Source: an uncultured Bdellovibrio sp. (GTDB taxonomy: Bacteria > Bdellovibrionota > Bdellovibrionia > Bdellovibrionales > Bdellovibrionaceae). Taken from it: a DNA stretch of 18,743 bases. Where the stretch lies: NCBI RefSeq assembly GCF_946478835.1, contig NZ_CAMLDV010000064.1, forward strand, positions 1-18,743, given 5' to 3'. Shown piece by piece: positions 1-6,726 of this stretch. The notes beneath the pieces were generated by a model, which worked only from the letters and a program-made list of their open reading frames with translations, did no database searches and was not told the DNA's origin. Positions within the stretch are counted from its first letter, which is position 1, and each line of letters starts with the position of its first letter. The position numbers were made by a program, and so were the translations under genes.

Positions 1-210
1 TGCCTCACCGCGCTTTGTTACGAGTTCGTGTCGGCGCGGAGGTCTGACTGCGCAGAACTGCCAGAGCCCTTCCCCACCTACAAAGCCGACAAAGTCTGTG
101 TGTTTAAAAATGAAATAAAACCACGTCAGTATTTTGTTAAGACGTTGAAAAGGTGCTTTATTTGTTCTGTCTATTCTAGAAGAGGAATGCCGAGGTCGTT
201 GAATTTCTGA
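1..210 (+). CDS. Possible C-terminal fragment of an unrecognised protein (partial at left edge)
   Basis: Frame 1 is open from the first base to a TGA at 208-210. The first 35 or so codons are rich in G or C at third positions and include several cysteines (for example DCAELPEPFPTYKADKVCVF). After about position 105 the DNA becomes AT-rich and looks intergenic. The end overlaps the 3' end of the convergent NHL gene by 40 bases. I recognise no family. Frame 2 closes at 116-118, just at the composition change, and the opposite strand is also open here, so the frame is not certain. It may be the tail of a real gene or no gene at all. Confidence 0.3.
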   Translation, partial: CLTALCYEFVSARRSDCAELPEPFPTYKADKVCVFKNEIKPRQYFVKTLKRCFICSVYSRRGMPRSLNF

Positions 211-2012
211 ACACGACGGTTGTAGAGATCCACGACGTAGATATTTCCGTAAGAGTCACCTGCGACGTCGACAGGAACCGTGAATTGGCCGATGAGTGAG
301 CCAAGATTTCCAAAGCTTGTGATGTAATTGCCTCCGCTGTCGAATTTGTCCACTTGATTGGTGCTGTAGTTCGTAGCAAAGATGAAGCCCGCTGCATTCA
401 CGTAAACACCGTAGCTTGGGCTATTTCCAAAGCTAAAGAGGAAGTTACCAGAAGCATCGTATTTTAAAATTTTATTGAGAGAGACGTCGGTTACAAAAAT
501 ACTCCCGTCTTTATCGACGAAAAGATTTGTCGGCTGAGAAAGTTGTCCTGGCCCGCCGGAGTTTCCTATTTCTGTTATGAAAGCCCCTGTTTTATCCATC
601 TTCTGTACTCGGTGATTTGTGACCTCTACGACGTAGATGTTGTCGTCTTTGTCGATGTAAATTCCGGCTGGTCCATCGAGCTGTCCTGGTCCATTTCCCG
701 AAGTGCCAATGGTTAGAAGGTAAGTGCCATCGGCAGAAAATTTCAGGATCTTATTTTGATTGGTGTCGACTACGTAAATATTGCCTTCAGAATCAAGGGC
801 CGTATCAAATGCATATAGAAGCTGTCCCGGGCCAGCGGCACTACTTCCAACCGTCTTTAAATAATTTCCTTGTGAATCAAACTCCACAACCCCTTGTGGC
901 TTGGAACTGTCTACGGATTGCGCGATATAAAAATTATCCTGTGAATCAATCCAGATTCCTGTCGGTTGGGCTAAGATTTTTTCGGATTCTGGATAATCGA
1001 CGAATGATTTTTGATAGACACCGTTTTGATCCCAGAGCTCAATGCGTTTTTTATCGCCGTCGGCAATGTAGATCGAATTATTCGCATCAAAGAAAATAGA
1101 ATAAGCAACTCCAATAGCATCATGTCCGCCGGTATCGCCTTTATATGTCGCTATATATGTGCCAGTGGAAGAAAATTTAATAATTTCTTTACGTGAGGCT
1201 TCGGAGATAAAAATATTTCCCGAGGAATCAACACTCACGCGAGCGGGCTGTTGCAATTGGCCGACGCCGGTCCCCGCGACTCCAAATTTCATAGAGAAGG
1301 TTCCGGAAGAATTAAATTTTTGCACGCGGTGATTATTATAGTCGGTTACAAAAACATTCAAACTGTCATCAACATACAACCCATAGGGACACTTTATTTG
1401 ACCGTCACCGGTGCCCCAGCCTGAGCCAATATTTTTGTTGAATGTGCCGTCGGGATTAAAAACTTGCACACGGTTGTTACCGCAATCGGCAATATAAATA
1501 AGTCCGTTCTTATCTATGGTGAGATCTGTAGGTGAATCCAATTGTCCGTTGGCGAATCCTGTAGAGCCGACTTTGCTTTGAAAGTTTCCATTACGGTCAA
1601 AAACTTTATAAGAATTCCCGTCGAGAACATAGATAAGGTTGTTGTGAAGAACAGCCCGCACTGGATTTTGCAGTTGGTTGTCAGCAGTTCCGAGCGCGCC
1701 AAAACCGAGAACTAATTCATCCGTGGCAGGATCATACTCTTGAACGCCCATACTCGTTTCATTCGCACTTGTAACAAGCAGATGACCTTCTGGGGTTAAC
1801 TCGACACTGAGGGGGAATGCGAAAGGATATTTCGTTTTATTAGCTAAAGGGAAATGGCCAGGAAGTGGACCGACGGGGCCTGGATCGTTAGTCGGTGGAG
1901 CTTGTATGGGAGCCAGAGAATCCAACGGCAGTTCCGCTAGATTCATATCTAGAGTGCATCCTGTAAGAAGGAGCATTCCGAAAAATAATTGGAAAAACCG
2001 GTCTACGTTCAT
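171..2012 (-). CDS. NHL-repeat beta-propeller lipoprotein
   Basis: A secreted lipoprotein made almost entirely of NHL repeats (pattern: P-x-G/D-hydrophobic-D-x-x-G-N-hydrophobic-Y-V-x-D...N-R-V-Q-K-F). I count about twelve, enough for two six-bladed propellers. Clear copies include SPTDLTIDKNGLIYIADCGN and QPTNLFVDKDGSIFVTDVSL. Linkers of the GPGQL type separate the blades. The N-terminus carries a signal peptide with lipobox LLTGC. The longest frame begins at 2033, but the ATG at 2012 has AGGGA just upstream and gives a compact 19-residue lipoprotein leader, so I prefer it (613 aa). NHL propellers are binding scaffolds and sometimes lyases or peptidases; no catalytic residues can be assigned here. 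It lies downstream of the phosphatase gene on the same strand, with about 100 bases between them. Substrate or partner unknown. Confidence 0.88.
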   Translation of the reverse strand: MNVDRFFQLFFGMLLLTGCTLDMNLAELPLDSLAPIQAPPTNDPGPVGPLPGHFPLANKTKYPFAFPLSVELTPEGHLLVTSANETSMGVQEYDPATDELVLGFGALGTADNQLQNPVRAVLHNNLIYVLDGNSYKVFDRNGNFQSKVGSTGFANGQLDSPTDLTIDKNGLIYIADCGNNRVQVFNPDGTFNKNIGSGWGTGDGQIKCPYGLYVDDSLNVFVTDYNNHRVQKFNSSGTFSMKFGVAGTGVGQLQQPARVSVDSSGNIFISEASRKEIIKFSSTGTYIATYKGDTGGHDAIGVAYSIFFDANNSIYIADGDKKRIELWDQNGVYQKSFVDYPESEKILAQPTGIWIDSQDNFYIAQSVDSSKPQGVVEFDSQGNYLKTVGSSAAGPGQLLYAFDTALDSEGNIYVVDTNQNKILKFSADGTYLLTIGTSGNGPGQLDGPAGIYIDKDDNIYVVEVTNHRVQKMDKTGAFITEIGNSGGPGQLSQPTNLFVDKDGSIFVTDVSLNKILKYDASGNFLFSFGNSPSYGVYVNAAGFIFATNYSTNQVDKFDSGGNYITSFGNLGSLIGQFTVPVDVAGDSYGNIYVVDLYNRRVQKFNDLGIPLLE

Positions 2013-2069
2013 GAATTCCCTAAGTTTATTCATGATCTTTTTCGGTTTTTAACAAGCTGATCTAAAGCT

Positions 2070-2098
2070 ATTCCAACAGAATCCGCGCGAAATCTCAA
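2070..2098 (-). promoter_or_regulatory. Candidate sigma70-type promoter for the NHL lipoprotein gene
   Basis: Read on the minus strand, TTGAGA (2093-2098; 5/6 to TTGACA) lies 17 bases from TGGAAT (2070-2075; 4/6 to TATAAT). The predicted start of transcription is about 50 bases before the ATG at 2012. Found by eye, with no expression support. Confidence 0.3.
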
Positions 2099-2114
2099 AG
2101 CGAGACGCTGGATA

Positions 2115-2822
2115 TTAGCGTTCTGTCACCTTTGCACAGTAGTACTTGTTTATTGCGACCTTTAACTGAGGTTCGCTCTCACAAAGGGATTCACTCAATG
2201 CCTGGCCACGAAGGCGCGCCTCACTGAGCACCATCACCATTTTTAAATACGTCGGAGTAAGAGTCTCGCGGATTTTAAGGACGACATCGCGATAAGGTTT
2301 GCCGGGATTTCCTGCCTCATAGCCACGAGCGCACAGTTCTTTTTCCACAGACTCTGGCACAGAAGAATATGTTCCCGCCCATAAACCCCAGAGGCCCGCA
2401 AGGTAACCAGTGCGGTCTTCACCGACAGTACAGTGGAAGTACAAGCTTTTATTTTTTTGTACGGCTTGTTCAATAGTGCGCAATGCTTGAATGGTCATCG
2501 TGCAGGCACTTTTAAAATCGTGCAGATCTTTCCACGGAAAGGAAACATGAGTGATGGAGCGTGGAGAGATTCCTAATTTTTGAAGAGCTTCTTGTTCTTT
2601 TAAAACTTCACCTTTGGTGTCGTTTTTAAAAATTAAAAACTCCGTGACGCCAAGATTGATCAGCTCTTGCATTTGTTTTGGGTTGGCGGGGGCTTTTCCG
2701 CGAATTACTTGCGCCTCGCCAGAGTCGTAAATGATGTGGGCATTAGAGATAGAACTTCCTTCAACAGCCGCAAAAGAAAGTGAAGAAGCTAATAAAATAA
2801 AAGAAAGCAGAAGTGTTTTCAT
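2115..2822 (-). CDS. Exported tyrosine / dual-specificity phosphatase-like protein
   Basis: A cysteine-dependent phosphatase predicted to act outside the cytoplasm. It has the PTP signature HCTVGEDRTG (C-x5-R; Cys131 is the nucleophile and Arg137 binds phosphate), preceded by a hydrophobic strand (KSLYFHC). An upstream FPWKDLHD segment may supply the general acid Asp. MKTLLLSFILLASSLSFA is a clean signal peptide. The open frame reaches back to a GTG at 2849, but the ATG at 2822 gives the canonical leader, so I chose it (235 aa); neither start has a good Shine-Dalgarno. The fold resembles small DSP/TpbA-type periplasmic phosphatases rather than large PTPs. The substrate could be a phosphoprotein, phosphoinositide or other phosphoester; the sequence does not decide. 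It lies between two lipoprotein genes on the same strand. Confidence 0.82.
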   Translation of the reverse strand: MKTLLLSFILLASSLSFAAVEGSSISNAHIIYDSGEAQVIRGKAPANPKQMQELINLGVTEFLIFKNDTKGEVLKEQEALQKLGISPRSITHVSFPWKDLHDFKSACTMTIQALRTIEQAVQKNKSLYFHCTVGEDRTGYLAGLWGLWAGTYSSVPESVEKELCARGYEAGNPGKPYRDVVLKIRETLTPTYLKMVMVLSEARLRGQALSESLCESEPQLKVAINKYYCAKVTER

Positions 2823-2942
2823 GAAGAGCTTTTTATAGCAAACCTTCACAAAAACAAAATGGGCTTGATAAAAAATAATATTCTTTCAAGGAATAATATC
2901 GATTTCATTATTCTCTGGAAGGCGTTTTATTCGTTTTGAGGG

Positions 2943-3581
2943 TTATTCTGTGAAGTTTTTGAAGTTCTCAAGGGACGCGGAATCCAAAACGGATTTGGAG
3001 TCTTGTAAGGGTTCTTTGATACGCAAGACTTTTCCTTTACGCAAGTAAACCATTTCAATGGTCTTTTCATTCTTACGAGCCGCTTCGCGAACGGCTTCCT
3101 TAAGATCCAGCATGCTGTGCACGCGTTTACCGCGTACCAACTTTAAAACATCTCCAGCGCGAACCTTAGTTTTAGTGTTCTTGGCATTTTCCACGCCAAG
3201 AGCCGCACCATCAGCAAGATCTGTTAAAGACGGAGCAAATAGGACATTGATATCTTTTCTTTGAGCCGTAGGGTAACAAAATCCCACCGTACGATAAGCT
3301 TGAACTTTTCCGTCTGGCGAAGGTGCTGACTCTGTGGAGCTATCAAAGTATTTAAATCCACGCTTCAAGCAGGTTTCACCCACCACGCGACCGACATAAG
3401 AAATCACGTAACGGGGTTTGGTGCCTTCTTTAATATTAGAGTGAACGTAGAACGTGTCGTTGTACTTTGTGTCCTCAAGGCGAAATCCAAAATCGGATTG
3501 GGATTGTTGCTCTTTAAACTCCGTCGTTGTAGCGCAAGCGACTAAAGAAAAACACGCAATAGCAAATAAAATTTTCGACAC
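2943..3581 (-). CDS. Lipoprotein with C-terminal PDZ-like domain
   Basis: MSKILFAIACFSLVAC is a lipoprotein leader, with the lipidated Cys at residue 16. Residues 30-80 hold a domain with the pattern D-T-F-Y-V...Y-V...G-E-T-C-L-K-R-G-F-K-Y-F. This loosely recalls the small bacterial lipoproteins in which a 'Y..RA.EL...G+.YF' helix follows two strands; that match is tentative. Residues 115-190 look like a PDZ domain (VRAGDVLKLVRGKRV, then a helix DLKEAV, then IEMVYLRKGK). There is no protease domain, so it is probably a binding module. The longest frame starts at an ATG at 3602, but that ATG sits about where transcription should begin. The GTG at 3581 has GAGG five bases upstream and gives a standard leader, so I use it (212 aa). 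Function unknown. Confidence 0.78.
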   Translation of the reverse strand: MSKILFAIACFSLVACATTTEFKEQQSQSDFGFRLEDTKYNDTFYVHSNIKEGTKPRYVISYVGRVVGETCLKRGFKYFDSSTESAPSPDGKVQAYRTVGFCYPTAQRKDINVLFAPSLTDLADGAALGVENAKNTKTKVRAGDVLKLVRGKRVHSMLDLKEAVREAARKNEKTIEMVYLRKGKVLRIKEPLQDSKSVLDSASLENFKNFTE

Positions 3582-3608
3582 ACGAACCTCACTTGTGGAC
3601 ATCCTTTC

Positions 3609-3637
3609 ATTACACGTGTTTTTGCTCTTACAGCCAA
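3609..3637 (-). promoter_or_regulatory. Candidate promoter for the PDZ-like lipoprotein gene
   Basis: On the minus strand TTGGCT (3632-3637) lies 17 bases from TGTAAT (3609-3614; 5/6 to TATAAT). Transcription would begin near 3602, leaving a leader of about 20 bases that holds the GAGG ribosome binding site for the GTG start at 3581. This fit is a second reason to reject the ATG at 3602. Confidence 0.4.
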
Positions 3638-3674
3638 CTATTTTCCCATGAAGGTCTTGTGTCTAAAATAGTCG

Positions 3675-3704
3675 TTGTCCTTAGTTGAAGGAGCTTTCTA
3701 GAAT
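3675..3704 (+). promoter_or_regulatory. Candidate promoter for the serpin gene
   Basis: TTGTCC (3675-3680) and TAGAAT (3699-3704; 5/6 to TATAAT) are 18 bases apart. The predicted transcript starts just before the GGAGG at 3714-3718, giving a very short leader. It shares the 3582-3722 divergent region with the lipoprotein promoter. Found by eye only. Confidence 0.28.
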
Positions 3705-3722
3705 AAATTCCTCGGAGGCCTT

Positions 3723-4910
3723 ATGAAGAAACTGTGTTTACTGCTTTTGTCTCTCCCGTGCTTTGGATGGTCCCAGAATAAACTTGTTCATGGGAATAAC
3801 GAATTCGCTTTTGATCTCTACAAAAAGGTCGCCACCAAAGACGGAAATGTGTTCTTTTCACCGTACAGTATTTCCGCCGCGTTGGCGATGACCAGTGCCG
3901 GTGCGAAAGGCAAGACACTTCAAGAGATGAACAAGGTTTTACATCTGTCGGCGAAAGTCCACGATGAGTTTCAGTCTCTAGAAAAAGATATCAATGCAGC
4001 AGAAGGTTACAAACTCACCGTAGCAAACAGCGTATGGGTTGAAAAATCGGATTCTTTCAAAGAGCCGTTTCAAGAAACCGTAAAAACGAAATACAATGCC
4101 CACTTTGAAGCATTGGATTTTAAAAATCAGCCAGATCCGTCACGCCTTATCATCAACAAATGGGTGGAGCAAAAAACTCAAGATAAGATCAAGGATCTTT
4201 TACCTCCAGGCTCTATCAAAGGCGGAGAAACGGATTACACAGGTTTGGTACTTGCCAATGCGATTTACTTTAAAGGAGATTGGCAGACAAAGTTTAAAAA
4301 AGAAAACACCTCGGACCGTGAATTTCATGTTTCGGATAAAGAGACTCAGAAGACGCCTTTTATGAATATCAAAAGTCGTTTTCATTATGCGGAGGATGAA
4401 AAATTCCAGGTTTTGGAAATGCCTTACGAAGGTGGCGATGTTTCGATGGTGGTCTTTTTACCTCGCAAGGGAAAAGATCTTCAAAAACTTATGCCGAAGT
4501 TTGATAACACATATTTTGCGAAGACGGTAAAAAAACTTACTGACGGTCCGACGTCTGACGTGATTGTGGCACTACCAAAGTTCAAGCATGAATTAAGTTT
4601 GGAATTAAAGCCCGTTCTGCAAAAAATGGGTATGCCATTGGCGTTCACTCGAAAAGCAGACTTTACGTCTATTCGTGATTTGAAACCCGGAGAATCTCTT
4701 TTCATCGACCAGGTTTATCACAAAGCTTTTGTGGCGGTGGATGAAAAAGGAACTGAGGCAGCGGCGGCAACGGCTGTTGTTATGTCAACATTAGGAGCGG
4801 CGCTACCCATGAAGGTTTATGAGTTTATCGCCGATCATCCATTTATGTACGCAATCTATCATAAAAAATCCGGATCTATTTTATTTCTCGGGCGCTACGC
4901 TAAACCGTAG
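3723..4910 (+). CDS. Secreted serpin (serine protease inhibitor)
   Basis: A full-length serpin of 395 aa, the usual family size, with an N-terminal signal peptide (MKKLCLLLLSLPCFGWS). Serpins trap proteases by inserting the cleaved reactive loop into a beta sheet. Conserved landmarks are present: FSPYSISAALAM (residues 45-56), NAIYFKGDW (179-187), and the C-terminal signature FIADHPFMYAI (368-378). The hinge is typical of inhibitory members: EKGTEAAAAT spans P17-P8 (E341-T350), with Thr at P14 and Ala at P12-P9. Standard counting puts Leu357-Gly358 at P1-P1', but the C-terminal side of the loop is about five residues longer than in alpha1-antitrypsin, so P1 is provisional. A Leu P1 would suit chymotrypsin- or elastase-like targets. 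GGAGG lies four bases before the ATG. The stop lies inside the convergent small gene. Confidence 0.95.
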   Translation: MKKLCLLLLSLPCFGWSQNKLVHGNNEFAFDLYKKVATKDGNVFFSPYSISAALAMTSAGAKGKTLQEMNKVLHLSAKVHDEFQSLEKDINAAEGYKLTVANSVWVEKSDSFKEPFQETVKTKYNAHFEALDFKNQPDPSRLIINKWVEQKTQDKIKDLLPPGSIKGGETDYTGLVLANAIYFKGDWQTKFKKENTSDREFHVSDKETQKTPFMNIKSRFHYAEDEKFQVLEMPYEGGDVSMVVFLPRKGKDLQKLMPKFDNTYFAKTVKKLTDGPTSDVIVALPKFKHELSLELKPVLQKMGMPLAFTRKADFTSIRDLKPGESLFIDQVYHKAFVAVDEKGTEAAAATAVVMSTLGAALPMKVYEFIADHPFMYAIYHKKSGSILFLGRYAKP

Positions 4911-5086
4911 CTCTTGAAAGTAAATGAACCGACGTGCCACCAGCCAGAGAAGAAGAGAAGATAGGCGATGACTCCAGCGATCAAGCCTGCAACCAACAGG
5001 ATGATCACGGATTTCAAGAAGACCTTCATCGGCTCCGGAACTTCTTCCTCACCCTGGTCTTTTTTGTCTTCTGGAATGGTTTCCAT
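4895..5086 (-). CDS. Small single-span membrane protein, function unknown
   Basis: A 63-residue protein. It has an acidic N-terminus (METIPEDKKDQGEEEVPEP), then a short basic spacer, one strongly hydrophobic helix (about residues 24-47, VIILLVAGLIAGVIAYLLFF) and a 16-residue tail with a WW pair. The frame extends to a TTG at 5101, but the ATG at 5086 has AAGGAG six bases upstream and a good promoter-like sequence, so it is the likely start. These two signals make this a real gene despite its size. Its last 16 bases overlap the 3' end of the serpin gene on the other strand. The helix should lie in the inner membrane; topology and role are not decided by the sequence. I recognise no family. Confidence 0.72.
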   Translation of the reverse strand: METIPEDKKDQGEEEVPEPMKVFLKSVIILLVAGLIAGVIAYLLFFSGWWHVGSFTFKSYGLA

Positions 5087-5105
5087 AAAGAACTCCTTCA
5101 ATTTA

Positions 5106-5133
5106 ATTTTATCCGGAGTTTAAGACTTGTAAA
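5106..5133 (-). promoter_or_regulatory. Candidate promoter for the small membrane protein gene
   Basis: On the minus strand TTTACA (5128-5133; 5/6 to TTGACA) and TAAAAT (5106-5111; 5/6 to TATAAT) are separated by 16 bases. Transcription would start about 13 bases before the ATG at 5086, just upstream of AAGGAG. Confidence 0.42.
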
Positions 5134-5179
5134 CTTATTGCGTTTCGATGTGCTTGAAAACACGAAGGCTTCAGAAAAA

Positions 5180-5208
5180 CAAAAGGCTCTCTGATCGAGA
5201 GCCTTTTG
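5180..5208 (-). terminator. Rho-independent terminator, probably bidirectional
   Basis: A perfect 12-bp stem (5180-5191 with 5197-5208, arm CAAAAGGCTCTC) has a five-base loop. On the minus strand it is followed by TTTTTC, so it ends the beta-barrel gene whose stop is at 5237. The plus-strand side ends in TTTTG and may also stop transcripts running on from the serpin gene. Confidence 0.85.
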
Positions 5209-5236
5209 TAGGTGATCAAAACAATTTATTAAGAGC

Positions 5237-5989
5237 TTAGAAATTCATTGTGTAACCAATAAGACCTTGAACGCCTGACATTGTTGTTCTTAAGTCTGTG
5301 CCGTGTCTTTCGACTTCTTTGCTGCCACCACACTGATCGATACCAGGAATGTCTGTGTTCGTTGAGCAGTTACCACCAGAAGAGATATTTCTTTCCACTG
5401 GCAGATAACGAAGATTTCCTTCGACAGTTAAGCAGTGAGAGTCCGTAAAGCAGAAATCCACACCGATACCGCCCATTGCACCGAACGCACTCCCTTTGAA
5501 GTCGAGATTCTTAGAGCCAGCAGTGATGGAGCCATTTAAGCTTCCGTATCCAAGACCTGTTTGCATGTAGAATTTAATGAATGAATTCTCAAGAGGGTAA
5601 ATACGGAAAATAGGGAAGACTGTGTAACCGTTTAGATTGTATTCGTAATTTCCACCAGGACCGGAACCATCTGTTTTTTGCATGAAGTAAGAAGGACGGA
5701 ATACAAACGCATACATCGTACCGCTAAAACGGTAACTCCAGTTGGCGTAGAATTCCCAAGCACTGCCGAGATTTTTAACGTTGGCGCCGGCGGCCACAGC
5801 ATCATCAATCGCACCATTCAAATCATTTTGTCCTGCAGAAACGGTGGAGATACCGATACCTAATGCCATGTCTCCGGAAAGCCCGCGACTGCCTCCAAAA
5901 CGTCTTTGCGCTTGAGCATCTTGTGCAGAGAGTACAGAAAAAAGAAGAACTGTCGAAAGAAAAAGACTTACTTTATTAAAAGTCCTCAT
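5237..5989 (-). CDS. Outer-membrane beta-barrel protein
   Basis: A 250-aa protein starting at 5989, where the ATG has AGGAGG eight bases upstream; the frame itself reaches 6010. MRTFNKVSLFLSTVLLFSVLSAQDAQA is a signal peptide. The mature part alternates hydrophobic and polar residues with aromatic girdles typical of small barrels (AWEFYANWSYRF, MYAFVFRPSYFM, FIKFYMQTGLGYG, FGAMGGIGVDFCF). It ends GLIGYTMNF, with the terminal Phe used by the BAM machinery. A cysteine pair (in FCFTDSHC) and further Cys near residues 208-220 may form loop disulfides. Size suits an eight- to ten-stranded OmpW/OmpA-like barrel, but I cannot assign a substrate. A perfect TATAAT on the minus strand at 6072-6077 lacks a matching -35. 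A terminator follows the gene. Confidence 0.8.
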   Translation of the reverse strand: MRTFNKVSLFLSTVLLFSVLSAQDAQAQRRFGGSRGLSGDMALGIGISTVSAGQNDLNGAIDDAVAAGANVKNLGSAWEFYANWSYRFSGTMYAFVFRPSYFMQKTDGSGPGGNYEYNLNGYTVFPIFRIYPLENSFIKFYMQTGLGYGSLNGSITAGSKNLDFKGSAFGAMGGIGVDFCFTDSHCLTVEGNLRYLPVERNISSGGNCSTNTDIPGIDQCGGSKEVERHGTDLRTTMSGVQGLIGYTMNF

Positions 5990-6160
5990 ATGAGAATCCT
6001 CCTGATCCAATTAGACTCGCATCCTACGTTCTCTATTAGAGTCCTGTAATAAAGGTTCCTGTTCAATACTCATTATAGCCTTTTTGGACAAAGGACGGGA
6101 CCTTCTTTAGTCTTGGGTTTATTATGAGACATTTTATTCTCTCTATGGGATGCTGCTTTT

Positions 6161-6709
6161 ATGAAACATCTTGTAGAAAAGACACTCTCCACTCGTCAAA
6201 TCTTCCGTGGCCGCTTTTTAAAAGTTGAACAGGATCAGGTGCAGGCTCCTGATGGAAAAACCTACGTTCGCGAATACATTTTGCATCCGGGAGCGGCGAT
6301 GATGATTCCGCTTTTACCGAATGGAAATGTTGTGATGATTCATCAATATCGGCACGCGGTAAAACAGGTCTTCTTAGAATTTCCTGCAGGCAAGCGAGAT
6401 CACAGTGAGGAAACAATTTTAACGGCGCAGCGGGAGCTCAAAGAAGAAACAGGATATGAAGCCAAGGACTGGAAATTCCTGACCACAATTCATCCGGTGA
6501 TTGGTTATTCCAACGAGCATATTGATTTATACTTAGCGCGCGAACTGACTCTCGCTCAGCGGCAATTGGATCATGGAGAATTTATTGAGGTCGTCGAAGT
6601 AAAACCGGATGAACTTATGAAATATGTTCGTGAAGGTAAAGTCAGCGATGTGAAAACCCAGATCGGGGCTTTTTGGCTTGATAAAATTCTGCGCGGGGAG
6701 TGGAATTAA
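6161..6709 (+). CDS. NUDIX hydrolase, probable ADP-ribose pyrophosphatase
   Basis: The protein (182 aa) hydrolyses a nucleoside diphosphate linked to another moiety; ADP-ribose to AMP and ribose 5-phosphate is the best guess. It has an intact NUDIX box at residues 77-99, G-x5-E-x7-R-E-L-x-E-E-x-G-Y, with metal-binding Glu92, Glu95 and Glu96. The proline 14 residues after the box (Pro112) and the following SNEH motif with Glu119 match the ADP-ribose pyrophosphatase subgroup. An N-terminal strand domain ([15 protein letters not shown]) as in NudF-type dimers supports this. The ribosome binding site is weak (GGGA about 11 bases upstream). Aconitase begins 17 bases downstream on the same strand, so the two are probably co-transcribed. 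No signal peptide; cytoplasmic. Confidence 0.9.
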   Translation: MKHLVEKTLSTRQIFRGRFLKVEQDQVQAPDGKTYVREYILHPGAAMMIPLLPNGNVVMIHQYRHAVKQVFLEFPAGKRDHSEETILTAQRELKEETGYEAKDWKFLTTIHPVIGYSNEHIDLYLARELTLAQRQLDHGEFIEVVEVKPDELMKYVREGKVSDVKTQIGAFWLDKILRGEWN

Positions 6710-6726
6710 GAGGCAAGGAGCCTCTT

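Noticed and set aside
121..145. 5-bp hairpin with T-rich minus-strand tail after the NHL gene
   Set aside because: ACGTC with GACGT around a 13-base loop is too weak to call a terminator, though the following minus-strand tract is T-rich.
2891..2913. 7-bp AT-rich inverted repeat between the PDZ-like and phosphatase genes
   Set aside because: GAATAAT with ATTATTC in AT-rich DNA is expected by chance and has no GC stem.
4934..5194. 86-codon plus-strand open frame over the small membrane protein
   Set aside because: The opposite strand has a promoter, a strong ribosome binding site and a clear transmembrane helix; this frame has none of these.
6072..6077. Perfect TATAAT on the minus strand upstream of the beta-barrel gene
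   Set aside because: No -35-like hexamer at 16-18 bases and no extended -10, so not called as a promoter.
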